From Streptomyces sp. CNQ085 (GTDB lineage: Bacteria > Actinomycetota > Actinomycetes > Streptomycetales > Streptomycetaceae), in assembly GCF_022614595.1 (NCBI RefSeq), contig NZ_JAJFAU010000011.1, forward strand, positions 5,728 to 56,221: DNA of 50,494 nucleotides, written 5' to 3'. Of this stretch, positions 26,064 through 38,107 are shown piece after piece. Below the pieces are notes generated by a model. The model searched no databases, was not told the DNA's origin, and was given only the letters and a program-made list of their open reading frames with translations. Position numbers and translations under genes: made by a program. The first letter of the stretch is position 1. Each line of letters begins with the position of its first letter.

Positions 26064-28642
26064 CCGCGAGCGCGCCGACCGCTACGGGGGGCCGTACGGC
26101 GGCTCGTGCGGAAGCCGGTGCGGAGGCCCGGTCGGTGGTCCACGCCGCCACCGGTCACCGGCTGGGGGCGGCGGAGCCGCACCAGGATGGGCCGGCCGAC
26201 CTGCGGCTGGTGCCGCCCGCGCTGGCCGCCTGGGGCGCGGCGGCCCTGGCTCTGGGTGCTCCGGGCGGTGCGGCCCTCGCGGGCGCGGCGCTGTGCCTCC
26301 TCGGTGCGGCGGTGTGCCTGGTCCTGGCACGGGGCCGCGGCGGGAGCCGTCACGGGGACCGCTGCGGCGGAATCCGGGGAGGCGGGCGTACGGCCGTCGC
26401 CATGACGCTGGTGTGCGCAGCCGCCGGCGGCGGGGTGGCCGCGGCCCACGCGGCCGACCTGCACCGCGGCCCCCTGCCGGCGGCGGCCCGGCAGTACGCG
26501 CACATCACCGCCGAGGTGGCCGTCACCGGTGATCCGCGCGTCGTCCGGCCTCGCGTACACGGCTCGGAGCAACTGGCGGGCACGGTGATGCTGCGCGCCG
26601 AGGCCCTGCGCGTCACCACCGCCGACGGCACGGTGACCGCCACCCGGTCGCCGGTGCTCGTCCTGGTGCGGGGGAGGGACTCGGCGGCCGGGCCGCCGGC
26701 GGAGTGGCTGGATCTGCTGCCCACCACCCGGCTGCGGCTCCGGGCGCGGCTCCTGCCACCTCGGGACGACGGGGCCGGGAACCGCGACATCGCCGCCGTC
26801 CTGAGGGCGAGCACCGGCGGGCCGCCCACGGTGACCGCGGGGCCGACGGCCCTCCAGCGCACCGCCGGAGAGCTGCGATCCGGGCTGCGGGAGGCCAGTG
26901 ACGGGCTGCCCGGCGACGCGCGGGCGCTGTTGCCCGGTCTGGTCGTCGGGGACACCTCGCGCGTTCCTGCCGACCTCGACGCCGCCTTCCGGGCCGCCGA
27001 CATGCTCCATCTGCTGGCGGTCAGCGGGGCGAACCTCGCGATCCTGCTGGTGCTGCTCATCGGACCACCGGGCAGAGCCGTACGCGCCGAACGCCGGGGC
27101 ATGGCACCCAGGCTGGGGATGTCGCTGCGCGCCACCGCCGTTGCCGGAGCACTGCTCACCCTCGCCTTCGTGGTGGTCTGCCGCCCCGAGCCCAGCGTGC
27201 TGCGGGCAGCGGCCTGCGGGCTGATCACCATCGCCGCGATCGGTACCGGACGACGGCGGTCCCTGCTGCCGGCCCTGGCCGCCGCCGTACTGCTGCTCGT
27301 GCTCTGCGACCCGTGGCTGGCCCGCGACTTCGGCTTCGTCCTCTCGGTCCTGGCCACCGGCTCGCTGCTCACCGTCGCCCCTCGCTGGAGCGAGGCCCTG
27401 CGCCGCCGGGGTGTGCCGGGCAGGCTCGCCGAGGCGCTGGCGGCGGCGGCAGCCGCGCAGGCGGTGTGCGCGCCTGTGGTCGCGGTCCTCGCGGCCCACG
27501 TCAGCCTGGTGGCGATCCCGTGCAACATGCTGGCCGAGTTCCTGGTCGCGCCCGCCACCGTGCTCGGCTTCGCGGCCCTGCTCACGGCGCCTCTGGCGCC
27601 GCCGGCGGCCGAGTGGCTGGCCCGACTGGCGGGCTGGCCCACCGGGGCCGTCGCCGCCATCGCCCGGGCGGGGGCCTCCCTGCCCGGAGCCGAGATCGGC
27701 TGGCCCGGCAGCTGGACCGGCGCGCTGCTGCTGGCCGCGCTCACCGCGGCGGCGGTCCTGACCGCCCGTTATCTGGTACGGCACCGGTGGCTGTGCGCGG
27801 CCTGCGCCGTGCTGCTGACACTGGCGGTCCTGCGCCCCGCCCCGCTGGTCCGTCCGCTCACCGGCTGGCCGCCACCGGGATGGCGGCTGGCGGTCTGCGA
27901 CGTGGGTCAGGGGGACGCGCTGGCACTGGCGGCCGGGGAGGGCGCGGCCGTGGTCGTCGACGCCGGTCCCGAGCCGGAGACGGTGGACCGCTGCCTGCGC
28001 ACCCTCGGTGTCACCGCCATCCCCCTGCTGGTGCTCACCCACTTCCACGCCGACCATGTCGCCGGGCTGGCCGGGGTGCTACGGGGCCGTGCGGTCGGGG
28101 CGATCCAGACCACCACCCGGAGCGAGCCAGCCGGGCAGGCGGCGGCGGTACGGCGCGAGGCCATCCGCGCGGGAGTGCCGGTAGTCGGGGCGGGCCCGGG
28201 GGAGCGGCGCCGCATCGGCGACCTGTCCTGGGAAGTGCTCTGGCCCCGTCGGCCGCCGCCGCCCGGACCGCCCTCCGCCTCGGGCGAGGACGCCAACGAC
28301 GCCAGTGTCACCCTCCTCGTCCGTACGGCGGGCCTGACCGTCCTCCTCCCTGGCGACCTCGAACCCCCGGCGCAGCGCGGCCTGCTGACGGCACACCCCG
28401 ACCTGCCCGCGGTGGATGTCCTCAAGGTGGCCCACCACGGCTCCGCCCACCAGGAACCGGCCCTGCTGGAACGGCTGCGCCCCCGGGTGGCCCTCGTCTC
28501 CTGCGGAGAGGACAACCCCTACGGGCATCCGTCCCCGGGGCTTCTTTCCGGACTGCGTGCCCTGGGCTCCGCCGTTGTGCGCACCGACACCCACGGCTCC
28601 CTGGCCGTCACCGCGGACGGGACGGTGGTCGCGTCGGGCTGA
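26060..28642 (+). CDS. comEC: ComEC/Rec2-type DNA uptake channel protein
   Basis: An 860-residue multi-pass membrane protein. It has the N-terminal DUF4131-like region, the competence domain (LPGLVVGDTSRVPADLDAAF near 295 and LLAVSGANLAILLVLLIG near 317) and a C-terminal metallo-beta-lactamase-like domain with LTHFHADHVAGLAG near 658 and KVAHHGSAHQE near 790. In competent bacteria ComEC carries single-stranded DNA into the cell. The start GTG at 26060 overlaps the comEA stop, so the two are translationally coupled. Natural transformation is not generally reported for Streptomyces, so its role there is open. Confidence 0.92.
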   Translation: MTASAPTATGGRTAARAEAGAEARSVVHAATGHRLGAAEPHQDGPADLRLVPPALAAWGAAALALGAPGGAALAGAALCLLGAAVCLVLARGRGGSRHGDRCGGIRGGGRTAVAMTLVCAAAGGGVAAAHAADLHRGPLPAAARQYAHITAEVAVTGDPRVVRPRVHGSEQLAGTVMLRAEALRVTTADGTVTATRSPVLVLVRGRDSAAGPPAEWLDLLPTTRLRLRARLLPPRDDGAGNRDIAAVLRASTGGPPTVTAGPTALQRTAGELRSGLREASDGLPGDARALLPGLVVGDTSRVPADLDAAFRAADMLHLLAVSGANLAILLVLLIGPPGRAVRAERRGMAPRLGMSLRATAVAGALLTLAFVVVCRPEPSVLRAAACGLITIAAIGTGRRRSLLPALAAAVLLLVLCDPWLARDFGFVLSVLATGSLLTVAPRWSEALRRRGVPGRLAEALAAAAAAQAVCAPVVAVLAAHVSLVAIPCNMLAEFLVAPATVLGFAALLTAPLAPPAAEWLARLAGWPTGAVAAIARAGASLPGAEIGWPGSWTGALLLAALTAAAVLTARYLVRHRWLCAACAVLLTLAVLRPAPLVRPLTGWPPPGWRLAVCDVGQGDALALAAGEGAAVVVDAGPEPETVDRCLRTLGVTAIPLLVLTHFHADHVAGLAGVLRGRAVGAIQTTTRSEPAGQAAAVRREAIRAGVPVVGAGPGERRRIGDLSWEVLWPRRPPPPGPPSASGEDANDASVTLLVRTAGLTVLLPGDLEPPAQRGLLTAHPDLPAVDVLKVAHHGSAHQEPALLERLRPRVALVSCGEDNPYGHPSPGLLSGLRALGSAVVRTDTHGSLAVTADGTVVASG

Positions 28643-28758
28643 AGGGCCGCCGGGGCGGCCGACGGCGCGGATCCCGGCCCAGCTTCGCGGCGAACGCGTC
28701 CGCCTCCCGCCCGGGTATTCCGTTTCCGGCCCGGGCCGTGGCGTGCCAGAGTCGGACG

Positions 28759-29289
28759 GTGGACACATCCCGACGCGACCTGCTGCGCCGCCAGTCCGAC
28801 TTGACCTGGGCGCTGTTCGAGTACCACCTGGAACGCCTGGAGCCCGAGGACTTCTTCTGGGAGCCCGCTCCCGGGCAGTGCTGGACGGTGCGCCCGGACG
28901 CGGGAGGCAAGTGGGTGCCGGACTGGGCGGACACCGAGCCCGATCCCGTCCCGGTCCCCACGATCGCCTGGCTGAGCTGGCACATCGGCTGGTGGTGGGG
29001 CACGGCGTCCGACCACGCGCGGGGCCGGACGCCGCGCGGGCGCGGCGATGTCGTCTGGCCGGGCGGGGGGAAGGCCGCCGTCGAGTGGCTGCGTGGTCTG
29101 CGCACGCACTGGCTGGAAGTGCTGGAAGGCATCACCGAGGCAGGCATGGACGCCGCCGCCCCTTTCCCGTGGCCGGACGGGGCCGGGTACACGGTCGCCG
29201 ACATGGCGGCGTGGGTGAACTCCGAGCTGATGAAGAACGCCGCCGAGATCGGCCAGCTCCGGACGCTGCGCGCCGCGTCCCCCGGCTGA
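28759..29289 (+). CDS. DinB-superfamily protein
   Basis: A 176-residue helical protein starting at the GTG at 28759. RRDLLRRQSDLTWALFEYHL, then EPAPGQCWTVR and IAWLSWHIGWWWG near residue 75 follow the DinB/YfiT four-helix pattern; the histidine in LSWHI would be a metal ligand. Such proteins are often thiol-dependent metalloenzymes (for mycothiol or bacillithiol transfer) with unknown substrates. It stands alone between comEC and a convergent small gene. Confidence 0.75.
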   Translation: MDTSRRDLLRRQSDLTWALFEYHLERLEPEDFFWEPAPGQCWTVRPDAGGKWVPDWADTEPDPVPVPTIAWLSWHIGWWWGTASDHARGRTPRGRGDVVWPGGGKAAVEWLRGLRTHWLEVLEGITEAGMDAAAPFPWPDGAGYTVADMAAWVNSELMKNAAEIGQLRTLRAASPG

Positions 29290-29338
29290 GGCGGTCCGCC
29301 TCCGGGCCCGTTCGCCCCTACTCCCGCCCCCGCCGGCC

Positions 29339-29584
29339 TCAGTCCCTCTCCAGCCAGCCGTCGTACTCGGCGGCGAGGGCGTCCAGTCCGGCCGGGTCGT
29401 ACGCGCCGCCCGGATCGTCGAGGACGATCAGCCACTGGGCGTCCTCCGCGTCGTCCTCGCCCGCCAGCGCCTCGCGGACCGGCCGCGGCTCCTCCGCCAG
29501 GCCGAGCCGTTCGGTGATCTCCTCGGCCACCTCCTGCGCGGCGTCACGGTCGGGGAGCACCAGGATGTGTCGTACGTGGTCCAC
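29339..29584 (-). CDS. Small acidic protein of unknown function
   Basis: An 81-residue protein from the GTG at 29584: VDHVRHILVLPDRDAAQEVA, an acidic middle (AGEDDAEDAQ) and WLIVLDDPGG leading to EYDGWLERD. It alternates predicted strands and helices and resembles a small ferredoxin-like alpha/beta protein, as in ribonuclease E inhibitor RraB-type folds, but this is only a shape impression. It diverges from holA. Codon bias supports a real gene. No strong ribosome site is seen. Confidence 0.65.
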   Translation of the reverse strand: MDHVRHILVLPDRDAAQEVAEEITERLGLAEEPRPVREALAGEDDAEDAQWLIVLDDPGGAYDPAGLDALAAEYDGWLERD

Positions 29585-29705
29585 CGCGCCATTGTGCGAC
29601 AGCCGCCGGGGCGGCCGGCGGACAGGCCCGGACTGCCGCGGTGGCCCCCGGCGGTGGTCCCGGCGGGGCCGGGGCTGTCGGCGGCTCGTGGGATGCTGGT
29701 ACGCG

Positions 29706-30698
29706 ATGGCCGGTAAAACCAGGAAGTCCTCGACCGACGACCCCCTCGCCCCCGTCACGCTCGCGGTGGGCCAGGAGGATCTGCTGCTCGACCGCGCGGT
29801 GCGCCGGGTGACCGACGCGGCCAGGGCCGCCGACGCCGACACCGACGTGCGCGAACTCGCCCCCGCCGACCTGCGGCCCGGCACGCTGGCGGAGCTGACC
29901 AGCCCGTCCCTGTTCGCCGAGCGCAAGGTCGTGGTCGTCCGGGACGCGCAGGACCTCGCCGCCGACACGGTCAAGGACGTCAAGGCGTATCTGGGTTCAC
30001 CGGCCGAGGAGATCACCCTGGTGCTGGTGCACGCGGGCGGCGCCAAGGGCAAGGGGCTGCTGGACGCCGCCCGCAAGGCGGGTGCGCGCGAGGTCGCCTG
30101 CCCGAAGATGACCAAGCCCGCCGACCGGCAGGCGTTCGTGCGCGGCGAGTTCCGCGCCGCCGGGCGCTCGGCGACACCGGAGGCATGCCAGGCCCTGGTG
30201 GAGATCCTCGGCAGCGATCTGCGTGAACTGGCCAGTGCCTGCTCCCAGCTCACCGCCGATGTCGAGGGCACCATCGACGAGGCGATCGTGGCCCGCTACT
30301 ACAGCGGGCGCGCCGAGGCGTCCAGCTTCACCATCGCCGACCGGGCGGTGGAGGGCAGGCTGCCCGAGGCACTGGAGGCGCTGCGCTGGTCGCTGTCCAC
30401 GGGTGTGGCCCCGGTGCTGGTCACCAGCGCCCTGGCCCAGGGGGTACGGGGCATCGGGAGGCTGATGTCGGCCCCGCGCGGGATGCGCCCCGGCGACCTG
30501 GCCCGTGAGCTGGGCATGCCGCCGTGGAAGATCGACCGGGTCCGCCAGCAGATGCGCGGCTGGTCGGCGGACGGTGTGTCGGCGGCGCTGCGTGCGGTGG
30601 CCGAGTCCGACGCGGCGGTCAAGGGCGGCGGGGACGATCCGGAGTACGCCCTGGAGAAGGCCGTCATCACCATCGCCCGTGCGGCCCGCTCCCGCTGA
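29706..30698 (+). CDS. holA: DNA polymerase III, delta subunit
   Basis: Loads the sliding clamp as part of the gamma/delta clamp-loader complex. The 330-residue protein follows the HolA layout: an early LAVGQEDLLLDRAVRRV, LTSPSLFAERKVVVVRDAQ (the common SLFxxxRxVVV motif), a middle EACQALVEILGSDLRELASA and the collar-domain end GVAPVLVTSALAQGVRGIGR. It lacks intact Walker motifs, as expected for delta. The ATG at 29706 begins AGKTRKSS. A strong symmetrical hairpin at 30738 ends the transcript before rpsT. Confidence 0.93.
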   Translation: MAGKTRKSSTDDPLAPVTLAVGQEDLLLDRAVRRVTDAARAADADTDVRELAPADLRPGTLAELTSPSLFAERKVVVVRDAQDLAADTVKDVKAYLGSPAEEITLVLVHAGGAKGKGLLDAARKAGAREVACPKMTKPADRQAFVRGEFRAAGRSATPEACQALVEILGSDLRELASACSQLTADVEGTIDEAIVARYYSGRAEASSFTIADRAVEGRLPEALEALRWSLSTGVAPVLVTSALAQGVRGIGRLMSAPRGMRPGDLARELGMPPWKIDRVRQQMRGWSADGVSAALRAVAESDAAVKGGGDDPEYALEKAVITIARAARSR

Positions 30699-30737
30699 GG
30701 CGGGGTGCGAGAAGCGGCGCGCGGGAGTGCGTGCGGA

Positions 30738-30781
30738 ACGCGTACTGCCCGCCGTGGGGGATCACGGCGGGCAGTACGCGT
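30738..30781. terminator. 19-bp perfect stem between convergent holA and rpsT
   Basis: ACGCGTACTGCCCGCCGTG at 30738-30756 pairs exactly with 30763-30781 around a 6-nt loop (GGGGAT). It is 40 nt after the holA stop and about 150 nt beyond the rpsT stop. It could serve both directions. It has no T tract. Confidence 0.8.
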
Positions 30782-30933
30782 CAGGCTCTCGGCCCGGAAC
30801 TTCTCGGTGCGCCGCACCCGCGTGGCGAACGCAGGCCGCGTGCGGCGCGGTGGGCCGGCACGGAGCGGTGAGAGGGTCCGCTGGAGTCCGTTCCGGCACC
30901 GGGGCGGGGCCGCCGGCAGACGGCCCGGGGACT

Positions 30934-31200
30934 TCAGCCCTTGAGAGCGGAGACCTTCTGGGCCAGCGCCGACTTCTTGTTGGCGGCCTGGTTCTTGTGG
31001 ATCACGCCCTTGCCGGCGGCCTTGTCCAGCTTCTTGCCGGCCACGCGCGCGGCCTCGACGGCCTTCTCGGCGTCACCGGCGGCGATCGCCTCACGGGTGC
31101 GGCGGATCGCGGTCTTCAGCTCGGACTTGACCGCCTTGTTGCGCTGGCGGGCCTTCTCGTTGGTCTTGATCCGCTTGATCTGGGACTTGATGTTCGCCAC
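30934..31200 (-). CDS. rpsT: 30S ribosomal protein bS20
   Basis: An 88-residue basic helical protein that binds 16S rRNA in the small subunit. It begins with the GTG at 31200 ([20 protein letters not shown]) and ends [15 protein letters not shown], typical of S20. AGAAGG lies 8-9 nt upstream of the start. It is divergent from lepA; the 220-nt spacer should hold both promoters. S20 synthesis is self-regulated in some bacteria; nothing here shows that. Confidence 0.97.
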   Translation of the reverse strand: MANIKSQIKRIKTNEKARQRNKAVKSELKTAIRRTREAIAAGDAEKAVEAARVAGKKLDKAAGKGVIHKNQAANKKSALAQKVSALKG

Positions 31201-31424
31201 GAAAGAGCCTTCTCGGGTGTGATGAGGTGTGATTCGGTGTCCCGTCGTCTTCCCGCGCGGTTCCGTCGCATCCGTCCTCGCGCCGAGCCCCGCGCGAGGG
31301 CGTTGAGACACAGTCGCTCAGGCTACCAGCAGGCCTGATCGGCTCCCAAACCGGACCGTAAGCGCCACTCATGGGACGATGGGGGAGACGTACCGATCCG
31401 AGCCATGACCCGACAGGACCCTGC

Positions 31425-33302
<1,878 letters not shown>

Positions 33303-33383
33303 GTCCTCCCGGGCCCGGCTTCCCGGACCCGGCACGCGGGCGGCAGCCGCAGGACGGAGCGTCCGCGAGGCGCCCGCGTGCCC

Positions 33384-33423
33384 GCACGGGCCCGCGGGCG
33401 CCCTCACACGTGTGGGCCCGTGC
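33384..33423 (+). terminator. Hairpin after lepA
   Basis: GCACGGGCCC (33384-33393) pairs with GGGCCCGTGC (33414-33423). A second stem, GCGCCCGCG with CGCGGGCGC, overlaps it on the left, so this is a cluster of alternative hairpins in the 384-bp gap between lepA and the acyl-CoA synthetase gene. The rest of that gap holds the promoter and operator listed below and no gene that I can support. Confidence 0.6.
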
Positions 33424-33504
33424 GCGGGCGCACGGCCGGCCGGGCGGGGTATGTGGTGTATGTATCGCACAGGTCACGGCTTCACGCAGGCGATGCGCAG
33501 GCCC

Positions 33505-33533
33505 TTTCAAGGCGGGGCCTTCCGCCTTAGGCT
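33505..33533 (+). promoter_or_regulatory. Candidate promoter of the acyl-CoA synthetase gene
   Basis: TTTCAA (33505-33510) and TAGGCT (33528-33533) with a 17-nt spacer. The -35 box is a poor match; the -10 box is good. The palindrome at 33551 begins 17 nt downstream, near the expected transcription start. Confidence 0.4.
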
Positions 33534-33550
33534 GATCGCCCGCTCGGTTG

Positions 33551-33564
33551 TTACTCGCGAGTCA
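33551..33564. promoter_or_regulatory. Palindromic operator candidate before the acyl-CoA synthetase gene
   Basis: TTACTCGCGAGTCA contains the perfect 10-bp palindrome ACTCGCGAGT (33553-33562); with its flanks it is symmetrical except at one position pair. It lies just downstream of a candidate promoter, where a bound TetR-type dimer would block transcription. Fatty-acid genes in actinobacteria are commonly held by such repressors that respond to acyl-CoA. The link is inference. Confidence 0.5.
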
Positions 33565-33686
33565 CTCAATGCGCACAAAGCAGTACGCACAGCACGAAAG
33601 CGTTCCACCCATTCCCACCCCAGCACTCGCGGTGGGCCGAGCCTTGGAGCCACCCCCCTGCACCGTCGCGGGCCCCGGAGGATGTT

Positions 33687-35576
<1,890 letters not shown>

Positions 35577-35630
35577 GGTCCGGGGCCCGGAACGGGACGG
35601 AAGGGCCGGGGACGTCGTACCGCGGGCGCC

Positions 35631-35654
35631 CCCGCCCTCCGGGCCCCGGGCGGG
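35631..35654. terminator. Hairpin between convergent genes
   Basis: CCCGCCC (35631-35637) pairs with GGGCGGG (35648-35654) over a 10-nt loop, between the acyl-CoA synthetase stop and the end of the methyltransferase gene. It may act in both directions. Confidence 0.45.
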
Positions 35655-35657
35655 CCG

Positions 35658-36491
35658 TCAGGGCTTGCGTCCCACACCGCAGAAGGCGTCGACCTCCTCC
35701 TCGCCCTCCCCGGGCCCGCCCTCCCGCGCGGGGTCGGGCCGCCAGCGGTTGCACGACACCACCCCGGGCTCCACCAGTTCCAGGCCGTCGAAGAAGGCGG
35801 CGATCCGCTCGGGGGTGCGCAGGACGAGCGGTGCGTTGCCGGAGGAGTTCCACACCTCCACGATCCTGTCCGACCGCTCGCCGTGGATGACGTTGGTGCC
35901 GTCGTACAGCACCAGGTGGCTGCCCGGCGGCAGGGCCTCCACCAGCCGGCGCACGATGCCGTACGCCTCGTCGTCGTCGGTGACGAACTCCATGATGCCC
36001 ATCAGCAGCAGGGCGACGGGCCGGGCGAGGTCCAGTGTCGTCGCGGCGCCCCGGAGGATCGCGTCGGGGTCGCGCAGATCGGCGTGGATGTACTCGGTAA
36101 CGCCCTCGGGTGAGCTGGTGAGCAGGGCTCGGGCGTGGGCCAGCACCAAGGGGTCGTTGTCGACGTAGACGACGCGCGACTCGGGGGCCAGCCGCTGCGC
36201 GATCTCGTGGGTGTTGTCCACGGTGGGCAGCCCGGTGCCGACATCCAGGAACTGGCGGACGCCGGCCTCGGCGACCAGGTACCGCACGGTCCGGCCGAGG
36301 AGGGCCCGGGAGGCGCGGGCCAGCCGGGGCACGTCGGGGAGGATCGCCGTGATCTGGTCTCCGACCGCGCGGTCGACCTCGTAGTTGTCCTTCCCTCCCA
36401 GCCAGTAGTTCCAGATCCGCGCCACGTGCGACACCGTGGTGTCGATCACGGGCGGCGCCTGCGGTTCGGGTGCGGGCGGGTGGTCGCTCAC
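35658..36491 (-). CDS. SAM-dependent methyltransferase of the Methyltransf_19 (DUF574) type
   Basis: A 277-residue protein with ARIWNYWLGGKDNYEVDR near residue 24, the hallmark start of this actinobacterial family, then FLDVGTGLPTVDNTHEIAQ (SAM-binding loop, near 83), VVYVDNDPLVLAHARALL near 108 and LLLMGIMEFV near 165. Substrates are not known for the family, which is much expanded in Streptomyces. I chose the GTG at 36491, which has AGGAGGG eight nt upstream, over the ATG at 36530, which has none. It converges with the acyl-CoA synthetase gene. Confidence 0.85.
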   Translation of the reverse strand: MSDHPPAPEPQAPPVIDTTVSHVARIWNYWLGGKDNYEVDRAVGDQITAILPDVPRLARASRALLGRTVRYLVAEAGVRQFLDVGTGLPTVDNTHEIAQRLAPESRVVYVDNDPLVLAHARALLTSSPEGVTEYIHADLRDPDAILRGAATTLDLARPVALLLMGIMEFVTDDDEAYGIVRRLVEALPPGSHLVLYDGTNVIHGERSDRIVEVWNSSGNAPLVLRTPERIAAFFDGLELVEPGVVSCNRWRPDPAREGGPGEGEEEVDAFCGVGRKP

Positions 36492-36768
36492 GGAAGGGGC
36501 CCTCCTGTCACGGATCACAGCGGTGGTCATCGCACAACGTAACCCAACTGACCGCGAGAGGACGGGGGTTGGCACCGGAGCGGCACGGTGGCAGTAGCCC
36601 CGCGGGGGTCCGACGCGCTCCGCGCGGCACCGCTCCGCGCGGTGGGGTGAGGATGCCGCCAGTACCGCGTCGGCCAGGGTTCACCCCGCTCGCCGCCCTG
36701 GCCGAAAGCCCGGGCAGGACGACTGCACGCGGCTTCCGGCCGCCCGGCGATCGCACACACCTGGGGGT

Positions 36769-36789
36769 CCCCCGGCCGGAGGCCGGGGG
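36769..36789. repeat. Streptomyces-type intergenic hairpin repeat
   Basis: CCCCCGGCC (36769-36777) and GGCCGGGGG (36781-36789) around GGA, preceded by CTGGGGGTCCCCC, a form I recall as dispersed between Streptomyces genes. It lies in the 334-bp gap between the methyltransferase and HemW-like genes, closer to the latter's end. The remaining gap shows two direct copies of CGCTCCGCGCGG (36616 and 36631) and no gene. Confidence 0.6.
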
Positions 36790-36825
36790 AGCCTCGCCAC
36801 CGGGCAAACCCTGACTGACACGGTC

Positions 36826-38067
36826 CTAGTCCACCAGATCGCGGACCACCGCGTCGGCCAGCAGGCGGCCACGCAGGGTCAGAGCCGCGCGCCCGCGCTC
36901 GTACGCCTCCGGGCGCAGCAGCCCGTCCGCCAGCGCCCGCTCGGCGGCGCGCGCCCCGGCCGGGGCCAGGACGCCCAGCGGTACGCCGTCCACCAGCCGC
37001 AGCTCCAGCAGGACGCGCTCCACGCGCCGGTCCCCGTCGTCCAGCACCTCGCGGCCCACGCCCGGTGAACGGCCCTCGGCAAGCGCCTGGGCGTACGCGC
37101 CGGGGTGCTTGGCGTTCCACCAGCGCACTCCGCCGACGTGGCTGTGCGCCCCCGGACCGGCCCCCCACCAGTCGGCGCCCGTCCAGTACAGCTCGTTGTG
37201 GCGGCAGCGGGCGGCCTCCGCCGACGCCCAGTTGGACACCTCGTACCAGTCGAGACCGGCCGCCGACAGCATCTCCTCGGCGATCAGGTAGCGGTCGGCG
37301 TGCACGTCGTCGTCCGTCATCGGCACCTCGCCGCGCCGGATGCGGGAGGCAAGCCGCGTGCCGTCCTCCACGATCAGCGCGTACGCCGAGACGTGGTCGG
37401 GGCCGGCGCCGAGGGCGGCCTCCAGCGAGGCCCGCCAGTCGTCGTCGCTCTCGCCCGGGGTGCCGTAGATCAGGTCCAGGTTGACGTGCTCGAAGCCCGC
37501 CGCGCGGGCCTCGGCCACGCATGCCTCGGGACGGCCGGGGGTGTGGGTGCGGTCCAGCACGGACAGCACATGGCGCCGGGCACTCTGCATGCCGAAGGAG
37601 ATCCGGTTGAAGCCCGCCTCGCGCAGCTCGGCCAGGTAGGCCGGGTCGACGGACTCCGGATTGGCCTCCGTGGTGATCTCGGCGCCTTCCGCCAGCCCGA
37701 ATTCCTCCCGGACCACGGCCAGCGTCCGCCCCAGGTCGGCGGCGGGCAGCAGGGTGGGGGTGCCGCCGCCGACGAAGACCGTTTCCACCGGCCGGGGGTC
37801 GTCGCCGAGGACCTTGCGCGCCAGCCGCACCTCCTCGGCCAGCGTCCCCGCGTAGTTGTCCCGCGAGGCGAGCGCGCCGCCGGAGCCGCGCAGCTCGCTC
37901 GCGGTGTAGGTGTTGAAGTCGCAGTAGCCGCAGCGCGTCGCGCAGTAGGGCACGTGCAGGTAGAAGCCGAGGGGGCGCCGCGCCGCGCCGGCCAGGGCGT
38001 GCGCGGGCAGGGAACCGTCGGCGGGGACGGGCTCGCCGTCGGGCGGTGCGGAAGGCATGGGGACCAT
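36826..38067 (-). CDS. hemW: HemW-type radical SAM protein (heme chaperone)
   Basis: A 413-residue radical-SAM protein. The cluster motif CATRCGYCDF (CxxxCxxC plus Phe) is near residue 42. VFVGGGTPTLLP near 97, ITTEANPESVDPAYL near 130, RISFGMQSARRHVLSVLDRT near 155 and DLIYGTPGESDDDW near 200 follow. Older annotations call such genes coproporphyrinogen oxidase HemN; absence of an extra N-terminal cysteine and the HNELYWTGADWWGAGPGAHS motif fit HemW, which binds and delivers heme. The start may be ATG 38067 or 38058. It is followed upstream by a DUF3097-like gene. Confidence 0.9.
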   Translation of the reverse strand: MVPMPSAPPDGEPVPADGSLPAHALAGAARRPLGFYLHVPYCATRCGYCDFNTYTASELRGSGGALASRDNYAGTLAEEVRLARKVLGDDPRPVETVFVGGGTPTLLPAADLGRTLAVVREEFGLAEGAEITTEANPESVDPAYLAELREAGFNRISFGMQSARRHVLSVLDRTHTPGRPEACVAEARAAGFEHVNLDLIYGTPGESDDDWRASLEAALGAGPDHVSAYALIVEDGTRLASRIRRGEVPMTDDDVHADRYLIAEEMLSAAGLDWYEVSNWASAEAARCRHNELYWTGADWWGAGPGAHSHVGGVRWWNAKHPGAYAQALAEGRSPGVGREVLDDGDRRVERVLLELRLVDGVPLGVLAPAGARAAERALADGLLRPEAYERGRAALTLRGRLLADAVVRDLVD

Positions 38068-38107
38068 TGTCCCGCACCCGGCCCGGACCGGTCCCCGCCC
38101 CGAAGGC

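Noticed and set aside
36470..36814. Plus-strand frame in the gap before hemW
   Set aside because: Arg/Pro-rich, includes the hairpin repeat, no ribosome site and no conserved feature.
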